This document shows positions 31,683 to 39,956 of a stretch of DNA of 43,506 nucleotides, in pieces. The notes below the pieces were generated by a model. The model was not told the origin of the DNA, did no database searches, and saw nothing but the letters and a program-made list of their open reading frames with translations. Origin of the DNA: Sphaerimonospora thailandensis (GTDB lineage Bacteria > Actinomycetota > Actinomycetes > Streptosporangiales > Streptosporangiaceae); contig NZ_BOOG01000055.1 of NCBI RefSeq assembly GCF_016863115.1, positions 1-43,506 of the forward strand. Direction: 5' to 3'. Numbering within the stretch: position 1 is the first letter of the stretch; every line of letters begins with the position of its first letter. Position numbers and translations under genes: made by a program.

Positions 31683-34526
31683 TCAGCGGTCGAGCAGGGC
31701 GGCGATCGCGCCCGTCGTGGTCGGATGGCGGGCGAGCAGCTCCCGGACCTCGACCTGTCCTGGCTCCGGCACTTCGGCCGCAGGCCATTCCGCGGGGCAG
31801 CCGAGCAGGGCCGCCACGGCGTCGCACGCCTGCGGGTGCCGGGCCAGCAGGGCGGCCGCCGGCCCGCTCCGCCCGGGTGCCGCCCCGGCCTCCCCGGTCT
31901 GTCGGCCCTGCCGGATCGGTACGGCAGGCCGTTCCCACGGCGGGGTCCACGCGTCCAGCTCGGCCAGCCCGCCGGGGAAGGTGCGGCCCGCCTCTCGGAC
32001 GAGCACGGGCACCAGCTCCGGCACGTGCTTGCGCAGCGTCATGATCAGCGTCGGCAACCACGGCAGCAGGACGGGGTCGGGCAGTCGCGCGAACGCCTTC
32101 GACAACGCCTCGACCACGAACGGTGCGAGGGCCGGGACGGGTTCGAGCGCCTGGACGAACCCGCTCAGGTAGAGCGGGAAAGCGGGGACGACGAGCGGGT
32201 TGGACAGCAGTTCGTCGCACCGGGCCCGCAGCTCGTCCCGCGGCAGCAGGCCCAGCTGCGTCTTGGCCGCCCATAGCAGCGCGACCTTGGCGGGGGCCTC
32301 CGGGTGCGACTGCCGTACGGCGAGCTCGAGCTGGGCCCGGTCGCAGCCCAGCGACAGCGCGAGGCTCTCCAGCGTGAACAGGAAGCCGAGCATGGCGCCG
32401 ACCTGGCGCACACCCGTGTCGTCGTCGGCGAACGCGGTCGGCAGCAAGGTGCAGTAGTGCGCGTAACCGACCGTGACGAACGCCTCGCACCAGGCCGGCA
32501 GCTCCGGCTCCGTGGCCCGGTAATGGGCCAGCAGGCGTCTGATCCGGCGCAGCACCTCGGGGGCGTCGTCGACCGTGCGCTCGGTGGCCAGCAACTCGAC
32601 CGCCCGGTTGCCGAACTCGTCGGCGAACCGACGGCCGCCCAGGTAGAGGATCGCGTCCGCCACGGCCGTGAGCGCGACCCCGGCGGTGGCCTGCGGCTCC
32701 CACACCGTGCGGCGCAGCCGCTGCTCCAGCACCTGCTCGACGGTGACGCCCTCATAGCCCAGCTCGATGATCGACCGCTGGTGCCGGCCGATCGCCAGGT
32801 CCCAGCTCTCCTGGATCGGCCGCTCGCCGAGGCGGCGCACCCCCATGATCGGCCGGACCGCGCCGTCGGGCAGCAGGTAGCGCAGCTTCCACAGCACGTC
32901 CGAGCACGGTTCCAGCTCCGGGTTCGCCTTCAGGTCGAGCAGCACCCGCTGCTGGGTGCGCCGGCTCAGGTCCAGGCCCAGCGGCTCCAGCCGGTCGTAC
33001 ACGTCGCGGGCGAGCGGCGGGAGCGCGTCGTAGCCGACCGCACCGATCCGATCGCCGCCCAGCAGGATCTCGCACAGGCGGCGGACGTCCCGGCGGCCCG
33101 GCACGACGTCCTTCTCGATGCAGGTCACCGCCGCGTCCGCGAAGTCGTACGGCGTGGGCCTGGCCCGGCCGCGCAGGCCGGCGAGCAGGATCGACGTCTC
33201 GAACACGGCGATGGCGTCGGCCGTGCTGGCGAGGTAGCCGCCCCGGCGGGCCAGCCGCACGATGTCGACGCACCAGCCGCGCAGCTCGTCCTCGTCCAGG
33301 CCGTCGAGCACGGGCGGGGCGGCCAGGAAGCCCGACAGCCGGTCGCCGGCCGGTCCGGCGGTCGCGGGGGGCTCGGAACCCTTGACGGTCTTGACGGTCT
33401 TGGTACGGGTGCGCCCGCCCTGCTGCCCCTCCAGCCGGTACGGCGTGACGCCCCCGCGCCTGCCCGCCTTGGCCCAGGTCGCGGCTGCGATCGACACCGA
33501 TCCCTGGGCCAGGCCGAACTGGGCCTCGATGGCCGAGTGGCTGGATGGGATGAGTCCGTACAGCCAGCGGGTTCCGGTACGCGGGCTGATCGCGTACGGC
33601 GGCGCGTCGGCCGCCAGGCCGAACTCGGCGACCCGGCTGACGGCGTGGAAGGCCCCGCACACGTACAGGCAGTCGGCCGGGTCGGCGCCGGAGGCGGTGA
33701 GGTGCTCGCGGATCCGCGTCCACATGTAGCGTTCGCGTTCCTCGTCGATCGCCAGCCGGTCGTCCTCGGTGGGACGCAGCCGCCGGAACAGGCTGCCGAT
33801 CAGCGCCATGGCCTGCCGGTAGGTGTCGTAGTCCGCCCCGGTCAGCGGCTGCTCGACGTACTGGTCCCACCACTCCGACCAGTGCCGGACCTTGCCGTGG
33901 TGCAGCAGGTGGGCCTCCAGTTCGGCGAAGCGGGGCCGCAGGTCGCCGATCTCGACGCCGACGGCGTCCCCGTGCAGAGCCGCCTCCTCGCCGTCCACCC
34001 CCTCCACACCGGAGGACGCCGTGCCGTCCGGCTCCCCGGGCAGCCACTGGAAGACGTGGTCCACCGAACGGTCGACCAGGACCAGCTCGACGCCGGGCGT
34101 GTCCAGCGCGTACGCGATCGCCTGGTATTCGGCCGACGCCTCGGTGACCGGCGCCACCACGCTGAGCGGACCGGAGCCGGGCGGGAAGCCGTCGAGCTGG
34201 GTGGCGAACGCCTGCAGCGCCACCGGCAGGCGGCAGTTGCGCAGCTCGTCCAGGAGCGGACGCAGATCCTCACACAACTCCAGGTAGACGACCTTGGGCC
34301 GCTTGGTGCGCAGCCGGCGGGTCATGGCCAGGGCGGATGCCGGGGAGTGGTGGCACACCGGGAAGATCTCGAGTTCCTCGCGCAGCATCCGGTCGACGTC
34401 GTCGACCATGCCCGCCAGGATGCCCGACAAGGTGTCCCCGCCGCCGGAGAACGCCTCGGCGGCGTCGAGGAGTTGCCCGCGCAGGGCGTCGAACGTGGTC
34501 ACGACAGGACTCATGTCAGCGCTCAT
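31683..34526 (-). CDS. DUF5682-family protein of the MoxR-VWA system
   Basis: A 947-residue soluble protein. The N-terminal region (about 45-330) has FPVCHHSPASALAMTRRLRT, KVVYLELCEDLRPLLDELRN, VELVLVDRSVDHVFQWLPG and ADCLYVCGAFHAVSRV, spaced as in TraB/PrgY-like or ChaN-like folds. The rest is helical and repetitive, with VLLDLKANPELEPCSDVLWK and many Leu-rich helices. I recognise it as DUF5682, encoded with MoxR, VWA, DUF5691 and SWIM genes. The start is ATG 34526, overlapping the AAA+ stop as ATGA; the longer in-frame start at 34574 would overlap by 52 nt. Last gene of the operon; biochemical function is unknown. Confidence 0.82.
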   Translation of the reverse strand: MSADMSPVVTTFDALRGQLLDAAEAFSGGGDTLSGILAGMVDDVDRMLREELEIFPVCHHSPASALAMTRRLRTKRPKVVYLELCEDLRPLLDELRNCRLPVALQAFATQLDGFPPGSGPLSVVAPVTEASAEYQAIAYALDTPGVELVLVDRSVDHVFQWLPGEPDGTASSGVEGVDGEEAALHGDAVGVEIGDLRPRFAELEAHLLHHGKVRHWSEWWDQYVEQPLTGADYDTYRQAMALIGSLFRRLRPTEDDRLAIDEERERYMWTRIREHLTASGADPADCLYVCGAFHAVSRVAEFGLAADAPPYAISPRTGTRWLYGLIPSSHSAIEAQFGLAQGSVSIAAATWAKAGRRGGVTPYRLEGQQGGRTRTKTVKTVKGSEPPATAGPAGDRLSGFLAAPPVLDGLDEDELRGWCVDIVRLARRGGYLASTADAIAVFETSILLAGLRGRARPTPYDFADAAVTCIEKDVVPGRRDVRRLCEILLGGDRIGAVGYDALPPLARDVYDRLEPLGLDLSRRTQQRVLLDLKANPELEPCSDVLWKLRYLLPDGAVRPIMGVRRLGERPIQESWDLAIGRHQRSIIELGYEGVTVEQVLEQRLRRTVWEPQATAGVALTAVADAILYLGGRRFADEFGNRAVELLATERTVDDAPEVLRRIRRLLAHYRATEPELPAWCEAFVTVGYAHYCTLLPTAFADDDTGVRQVGAMLGFLFTLESLALSLGCDRAQLELAVRQSHPEAPAKVALLWAAKTQLGLLPRDELRARCDELLSNPLVVPAFPLYLSGFVQALEPVPALAPFVVEALSKAFARLPDPVLLPWLPTLIMTLRKHVPELVPVLVREAGRTFPGGLAELDAWTPPWERPAVPIRQGRQTGEAGAAPGRSGPAAALLARHPQACDAVAALLGCPAEWPAAEVPEPGQVEVRELLARHPTTTGAIAALLDR

Positions 34527-35653
34527 GACAGGGTGGAGATCGTCTGGCGGCCACCCTCGAGGAAGCTCGTCCACTCGCCGCCGTCCTTCTGGCTGCGCGG
34601 TTCGACGACCCCATGCCAGTACTTGTTGAGGATCGCCAGGTCCTCCGGGGCACGCCGGGCCAGCGAACCCACCAGCGAGCCGCCGAGGGTCTCGGCGCGC
34701 AGCGTCCGGTCGCCGAAGAAGTGGCTGTGCAGGATGGCGTCCTCCAGCACGCCGATCTGCTCGGCGGTGGACAGCGCCGACTCCAGCTTCTCGTCCTCGC
34801 TGGTGGCCGAGGCCGCCGCGGCGCGCAGGTCGGCGAAACTCTGCAGCAGGATGTCCAGCAGCGTGGGCGGCACGTCCAACTCGATCCGGTGGCGGCGCAG
34901 CAGCTCGGCGGTGCGGAAGCGGACGATCTCCGCCTCGCTGGTCTTGCTGGTCACCACGGGGATCCGGACGAAGTTGAACCGTCGCTTCAGCGCCGAGGAC
35001 AGGTCGTTCACCCCCCGGTCGCGGCTGTTGGCGGTCGCGATGATCGAAAATCCGGGCCTGGCGAACACGGTGTTGTCGGTGTCCAGCTCCGGGATGGAGA
35101 CGTACTTCTCGGACAGGATCGAGATCAGCGCGTCCTGCACGTCGCTGGTCGAGCGGGTCAGTTCCTCGAACCGGCCGATCACGCCCTGCTCCATCGCCGT
35201 CATGATGGGCGAGGGGATCATCGACTCACGCGACTGGCCCTTGGCGATCACCGTCGAGACGTTCCACGAATACTTGATGTGGTCCTCGGTGGTGCCGGCC
35301 GTACCCTGCACGACCAGCGTGGAGTTGCGGCAGATCGCCGCGGCGAGCAACTCGGCCAGCCAGCTCTTGCCGGTTCCGGGATCGCCGATCAGCAGCAGGC
35401 CGCGGTCGGACGCGAGCGTCACGATGCTGCGCTCGACGAAACCGCGGTCGCCGAACCACTTCTGCGGGATCTCCCGGTCCAGGCCGTCGGAGCGCTCGGA
35501 GCCGAGCACGAACAGCCGCACCATCCGGGGGCTGAGCCGCCAGGAGAACGGCTTGGGCCCGTCGTCGATCGACTCCAGCCAGTCGAGCTCCGCCGCGTAC
35601 TTCACCTCGGCGGGCGCACGCAGCATCTCATTGGTCATCTCATTGGTCATCAA
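34523..35653 (-). CDS. MoxR-type AAA+ ATPase
   Basis: A 376-residue AAA+ ATPase. Walker A is GDPGTGKS (residues 90-97); the Walker B/MoxR helix region reads VIGRFEELTRSTSDVQDALI, in which the usual Asp-Glu pair is Glu-Glu; sensor 1 is SIIATANSRDRG and the arginine-finger stretch is SALKRRFNFVRIP. MoxR ATPases act as chaperones that load or remodel VWA partner proteins. The start is ATG 35653 with TAGGAGA upstream; a 12-bp tandem repeat makes the N-terminus MMTNEMTNEM. It follows the VWA gene by 6 bp and overlaps the DUF5682 gene. Confidence 0.9.
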   Translation of the reverse strand: MMTNEMTNEMLRAPAEVKYAAELDWLESIDDGPKPFSWRLSPRMVRLFVLGSERSDGLDREIPQKWFGDRGFVERSIVTLASDRGLLLIGDPGTGKSWLAELLAAAICRNSTLVVQGTAGTTEDHIKYSWNVSTVIAKGQSRESMIPSPIMTAMEQGVIGRFEELTRSTSDVQDALISILSEKYVSIPELDTDNTVFARPGFSIIATANSRDRGVNDLSSALKRRFNFVRIPVVTSKTSEAEIVRFRTAELLRRHRIELDVPPTLLDILLQSFADLRAAAASATSEDEKLESALSTAEQIGVLEDAILHSHFFGDRTLRAETLGGSLVGSLARRAPEDLAILNKYWHGVVEPRSQKDGGEWTSFLEGGRQTISTLS

Positions 35654-35659
35654 AGTCTC

Positions 35660-37132
35660 CTAAGCAAGAAAGTTCTTCAGTTCGAACACGAGTTTCCGGA
35701 TGTGGCCGGAGATGACCGGCGCGCCGAGGTCCTTGAGCTTCTGCCGGAACCACGGGTTCACGCTCTGCTGGCCGCCGCTGCTCACCGAGCCCACCGGGAT
35801 GAGCCGTACGCCGGAGCGGTGCAGCGCCTCCAGGCCGGCGTAGACGCCGTCGCAGTTCCACTCGTAGAAGTCCGAGATCCACACGACCACGGTGTTGCGC
35901 GGGTCGGCGACCGTCGGCTGCGCGAGGGCCAGGGCCGCCGTGCCGTCGGTACCGCCGCCGAGCTGGGTGCGCAGCAGCACCTCGAACGGGTCGTGCACCC
36001 ACGGGGTGAGGTCGAGCGCCCGGGTGTCGTACGCGACGAGGTGCACGTCGACCTTGGGCAGCCCGGCGAAGATCGACGCCAGGATGGTGCAGTTCACCAT
36101 CGCGTCGACCATGGAGCCGGACTGGTCGACGACCACGATCAGGCGTGCCGGGGTGGTCCGCCGGGCGGTGCGCCGGTAATACAGCTTGTCGACGTAGAGT
36201 CGCTGGTCCTCGGGGCTGTAGTTGGTGAGGTTCTTCCAGATCGTCCGGTCCAGGTCGAGGTTGCGGAACACCCGCTTGGGCGGCACCGACCGATCGATCT
36301 CCCCCACGCTGGCCTTCTCGACCTGCGTGCGCAGCACCTGGGCGACCTCGTCCACATATCTGCGGATCAGCGCCTTGGCGTTGGCCAGCGCCACGCCCGA
36401 CAGGTTGGACTTGTCCCGCAGCAACTGCTCGACGAGCGACATGCTCGGCGTGAGCCGCCTGGCCAGGGCCGGGTCCGCCAGAACCTCACGCAGCCGCATC
36501 CGGCTGACCAGGTCGCCCTCCAGGTCGGCCAGCGCGCGGGCCAGTTCGGCACCGATCCCGTCGCCCGCGCCGAACCCCGCACCGAATCCCGCGCCGGGTC
36601 CCGCACCGAATCCGGCGCCCGCCCCCGCGGCGGCCCCGAGTCCGGCGGGTGATCCCGCGCCCTGTCCTGCGGCGAATCCCGCCCCTTGCCCAGCAGTGGA
36701 CCCAGCAGTGGACCCGGTTCCCGCGCCCGGGCCCTGCCCGCCGCACATGGCCTGCTTGAACCAGGCGGCGTCCTGCTGCCAGGTCGCGAGCCGCGTGGCG
36801 GTGACGTCGCCCGTACCGGTGGCGAAGACGTTGAGCAGCAGCTTCGAGATCAGCGCGGCCCTGCGCACCTCGCCACCTGGAGCGCCCGGCGCGAGCAGGT
36901 CCCGGAACTCGGCGGCCAGCTCGGGGAAGCGCTGCACCAGCGAGTCGACCGAGACCGAGGGGTCGAGCACCGCGGCAGGCAGGCCGAGATCACCGACGAC
37001 CGCCATGCTGGCGGTCTCCAGCGCGGGCTGCTCCTCGTGGTCGAAGAGCCGGGCGAGCAGCCGCCAGTACAGCACCTGACGCCGGTTCCGCTCCGCGCCG
37101 TCGTGGTCATCGATCGAGATGTGATCACTCAT
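35660..37132 (-). CDS. VWA-domain protein, partner of the MoxR ATPase
   Basis: A 490-residue protein. The C-terminal von Willebrand A domain (about 330-490) has the MIDAS motif VVVDQSGSM and the second metal-site threonine in LGGGTDGTAAL. The N-terminal 130 residues are helical. Between them, about residues 128-190 are a low-complexity linker of Gly, Ala, Ser, Phe and Gln (AGAGAGFGAGPGAGFGAG and similar), absent from most homologues I know and likely flexible and length-variable. Its start overlaps the DUF5691 stop as ATGA. It should bind a protein ligand in a Mg-dependent, MoxR-controlled way. Confidence 0.88.
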   Translation of the reverse strand: MSDHISIDDHDGAERNRRQVLYWRLLARLFDHEEQPALETASMAVVGDLGLPAAVLDPSVSVDSLVQRFPELAAEFRDLLAPGAPGGEVRRAALISKLLLNVFATGTGDVTATRLATWQQDAAWFKQAMCGGQGPGAGTGSTAGSTAGQGAGFAAGQGAGSPAGLGAAAGAGAGFGAGPGAGFGAGFGAGDGIGAELARALADLEGDLVSRMRLREVLADPALARRLTPSMSLVEQLLRDKSNLSGVALANAKALIRRYVDEVAQVLRTQVEKASVGEIDRSVPPKRVFRNLDLDRTIWKNLTNYSPEDQRLYVDKLYYRRTARRTTPARLIVVVDQSGSMVDAMVNCTILASIFAGLPKVDVHLVAYDTRALDLTPWVHDPFEVLLRTQLGGGTDGTAALALAQPTVADPRNTVVVWISDFYEWNCDGVYAGLEALHRSGVRLIPVGSVSSGGQQSVNPWFRQKLKDLGAPVISGHIRKLVFELKNFLA

Positions 37133-38544
37133 TTCCGCAGCAACCGTCCGGCTCGCTCACGCAGCACCGCGACCGCGTCTCCCGCCCTGGCCTCGGCCTT
37201 CACCACCTTGGGATCGGTGGGACCCCGGGCCCAGTCGCCGGTGCCGACGTCGACCGTCTCCCGTTTGACCTTCGTCTGTACGGCGAGCGGCTGCAGCAGC
37301 CAGCGCCCGCCGTCCCAGCGGACCAGCCCGACGCACGCGGAGGAGCCCGCGACCAGCTTCGGCGTGAGCGGGCCGCAGGAGGGCAGCCGCCCGATGTCCA
37401 CGGTGATCACCGATCCGCCCAGATCGAACGAGCCGTCCCCGGTCACCTTGTAGCCCTCCACCAGCACGGGTTCCGCGATCCGTACCGGGACCCGGTCCAG
37501 GGGCGGCGCCGCCGGGGCGAGCGCGCCCGCGAGGTGCAGCCGTGCGGTGGTGAACGGGTCGGCCGGCTTGCCCAGAAGCGCCCGGTCGTCGTGCCAGACC
37601 AGGTCTCCGCTGTCGAGCAGGGGCAGATCGGTGACCTCCAGGGACCGGCGGTCGGCCAGCGCGGCCAGCAGCATCTTGTGCTCGTGCACCAGCTTCCACA
37701 GCGCGGGCCCGACGATGGTGTCGACCTTGGCCGCGGTGACGCCGGTCCGCACCAGCCGGGCCGGGCCACCGTCGGCGGGTTCGAGGACGGCGTGGACCTG
37801 GAACTGGACCGCGGTGCCGTGCTCGTGCACGTCCACGCCGAGGACCAGCAGCCGCCCCGACACCATGCCGACCGGCCGCGGTGGCTCGCCGGGCGGCACG
37901 CCGTCCTGCGCCAGCAGCACGGCACGGGTCCACAGGTCGGCCCAGCGCCGTACCGGCAGGTGCTCCATCGCGGCGATCGGGCAGGATGCGCGCAGCTCGG
38001 CCGCGAAACCGTCCAGCAGCACGGCGAGCCTGCGCTGTCCCGGTGCGGCCGTCAGCGCCTCGACGATCTGGTCCACGGCGGAGACGAGGTCATGGTCGAC
38101 GCCGCGCCACCCGGTGATGGCCAGCTCGCGCAGCCAGGACCGGACCCCGCCGAGCGGGTTGGCGGCGCCGTACGGCCCGGGTTCCGGCGCGGTCTCCTGG
38201 GTGGGCTGCCAGGGTCCGCGCTCGCGTCCCAGCGCCGCGTCCAAATCGGCGAGCAGGGCGTCGTGCACCGCGCCGAACAGCGCGGCCCGGCCGCCCGCGA
38301 GCGCGGTCAGGTGCTCCTCGGCGATCGAGCCGGAGGCGACCTCGGCCGCCGCCTCGGCGAGTCGCTCGCCGATCGGGGTCGTCGCGAACGCCCCTGCCAG
38401 GGCCGCCAGCGCGTCGGCCCGCTCGTCTGCGAGCCGGGCAAGGCCGTGCACCAGGGTGTCGTCGAACCCGTCAACCAGGGCGAGCGCCTCCCCCGCGCCC
38501 TCCGGGTGATGGTCGAGCAGTTCGGCCAGCTGTACGGCGAGCAT
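37129..38544 (-). CDS. DUF5691-family protein of the MoxR-VWA system
   Basis: A 471-residue soluble protein, Ala- and Leu-rich and mostly helical in the first 200 residues (LALVDGFDDTLVHGLARLAD, ERLAEAAAEVASGSIAEEHL), with a more beta-like second half (GRLLVLGVDVHEHGTAVQFQ, GGSVITVDIGRLPSCGPL, ACVGLVRWDGGRWLLQPLAV). I assign DUF5691 from its neighbours and these features. It overlaps the SWIM gene by TGATG and the VWA gene by ATGA, so the proteins are made in fixed proportion. No catalytic motif is evident. Confidence 0.7.
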   Translation of the reverse strand: MLAVQLAELLDHHPEGAGEALALVDGFDDTLVHGLARLADERADALAALAGAFATTPIGERLAEAAAEVASGSIAEEHLTALAGGRAALFGAVHDALLADLDAALGRERGPWQPTQETAPEPGPYGAANPLGGVRSWLRELAITGWRGVDHDLVSAVDQIVEALTAAPGQRRLAVLLDGFAAELRASCPIAAMEHLPVRRWADLWTRAVLLAQDGVPPGEPPRPVGMVSGRLLVLGVDVHEHGTAVQFQVHAVLEPADGGPARLVRTGVTAAKVDTIVGPALWKLVHEHKMLLAALADRRSLEVTDLPLLDSGDLVWHDDRALLGKPADPFTTARLHLAGALAPAAPPLDRVPVRIAEPVLVEGYKVTGDGSFDLGGSVITVDIGRLPSCGPLTPKLVAGSSACVGLVRWDGGRWLLQPLAVQTKVKRETVDVGTGDWARGPTDPKVVKAEARAGDAVAVLRERAGRLLRK

Positions 38545-39047
38545 CAGCGGACCGCCTCCTCGGCCGGGAACCAGTGCATCTCGGGGATCGGCATGGTGGT
38601 TGTCGGCACCTCCAGGTAGGCCAGGTGGCGCAGGAAACGGCTGAACACCATGGCGGCGGGGGCGGGCTCGTGCGCACCGGTCAGGCAGTCGATCAGCTCG
38701 GCGCCGTCCGGGACGTCCACCCGGAGGTAACGGGCCACCCGGCCGGGGCCGTACTGGAGCACGGCCTCAGCGGCGAGAGACCGCAGGTGCTTGCACGGCG
38801 AGCCGTACAGCCCCCCGCAGGGGCGGTTGTTGTTGGTGCTGCAGTTGTAGTTGTGGGTGCCGGCGGCGATGGAGGAGACGTAGACCCGGCTGATATCCGA
38901 GCCGCTCGACACCACGCCCTGCAGCCGGCCGTCCGCCAGCTCGACGAAGGGGACCTTCGCCAGCTTGCGGGGCTGGACCGGCGGCACCACCCGCAGCCTG
39001 CTGTGCTGCGCCCACACGGCTTCGCCGTCGGGGGAACGGTCGTTCAT
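38544..39047 (-). CDS. SWIM zinc-finger protein of the MoxR-VWA system
   Basis: A 167-residue protein. The zinc site is in NYNCSTNNNRPCGGLYGSPC followed by KHLRSL, a SWIM-like arrangement ending in C-x-H. Before it is RVYVSSIAAGTHNYNC, and after it ARYLRVDVPDG and an acidic helix. SWIM domains bind DNA or proteins. I choose ATG 39047 (MNDRSPDGEAVWAQH) because residues before it look non-coding. First gene of the five-gene operon. Confidence 0.8.
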   Translation of the reverse strand: MNDRSPDGEAVWAQHSRLRVVPPVQPRKLAKVPFVELADGRLQGVVSSGSDISRVYVSSIAAGTHNYNCSTNNNRPCGGLYGSPCKHLRSLAAEAVLQYGPGRVARYLRVDVPDGAELIDCLTGAHEPAPAAMVFSRFLRHLAYLEVPTTTMPIPEMHWFPAEEAVR

Positions 39048-39206
39048 GAGTCCGGAACGTAGCCGAGCACTCCGACAAAACCGGGCCGTCCCGCCTGCCG
39101 CACACGTCACCGTACGTTCAGTCGGATGGTCGACGCGACCCGGCACCGGGCTGAACCTCGGTTCCCCTCTGGTGTCGCCGAGAGTTGATCACTATTCTCG
39201 CCCTCC

Positions 39207-39956
39207 GTGAGCGAAACCATCTCCTTCGAGCCGCCTGACGGCCCGCCTCCTGGGAGGAGATCATGGCGGCTGTGGCCGGCCCTTGGTCTTGCCGCTGTTC
39301 TCGGTCTCAGCGCTGGGGTGTACGGCGCGATCGAGGTCAAGCGGGAGCTCGATCGGCCGCCGACCGACGCCGAGCTGCGCGCCGCGTCGGTTCAGGAGAT
39401 CGCGCTGCGATGGCGCACCCGGCCCGCGGGGGAGATCTTCCCTGCGACCGTCGAGTATTCCGGCTTGTTCGGAAGGAAAGAGCCGGCCGTCCGGGTGGGG
39501 ATCGCTCCGGAGGCGCCCTGCGCGGAGGCCCTTGACGCGGAGATCGCGGAGGTCGCCATCGCCAACGGCTGCAGGGCCGTGCTGCGCGCCAGCTACCTGG
39601 ACAGCACCCGGACGCTGGTGACCACGATCGGCATCGCCGTGTTTCCCGACGAGGCGACCATGCGGAAGGCGTCGGAGGCTCTCTCCTCTCAAATTTGGCA
39701 CTATGGGGTGCGCGCCGCGGCCTTCCCCGGCACGCTGTCGGCTCGATTCCGCGACGCCGCCCGCCAACACCTCATGACGATGGGGTCCGCCAACTATCTG
39801 ATCTTCATTGCGGCCGGGTACGCCGACGGGCGGCCGAAGAGCGAGTCGGGCATGTCGGGGCCGCTCATGTACGGCAACCCGATCGCCTCGCAGATAGGCC
39901 TGCAGTTGCAGACCGAGGCGGAGCCGTGCGCGGTGAAGGGGGTCGTCACGTGCTGA
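39207..39956 (+). CDS. Single-pass membrane protein of unknown function
   Basis: A 249-residue protein with a short Pro-rich cytoplasmic tail, one membrane helix (LWPALGLAAVLGLSAGVYGA) and an extracellular domain of about 200 residues. The domain contains two cysteine pairs (GIAPEAPCAEAL, IANGCRAVLRASYLDSTRTL and late EPCAVKGVVTC). I do not recognise a family. The GTG start at 39207 lies opposite the SWIM gene promoter. Its stop overlaps the start of the S8-like gene by 7 nt, so the two form a pair. Confidence 0.7.
   Translation: MSETISFEPPDGPPPGRRSWRLWPALGLAAVLGLSAGVYGAIEVKRELDRPPTDAELRAASVQEIALRWRTRPAGEIFPATVEYSGLFGRKEPAVRVGIAPEAPCAEALDAEIAEVAIANGCRAVLRASYLDSTRTLVTTIGIAVFPDEATMRKASEALSSQIWHYGVRAAAFPGTLSARFRDAARQHLMTMGSANYLIFIAAGYADGRPKSESGMSGPLMYGNPIASQIGLQLQTEAEPCAVKGVVTC

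Noticed and set aside
32304-35663. A very long rightward frame of over 1100 codons
   Set aside because: It lies opposite the DUF5682 and AAA+ genes and has low-complexity Arg/Gln/Gly-rich content typical of antisense frames in high-GC DNA.
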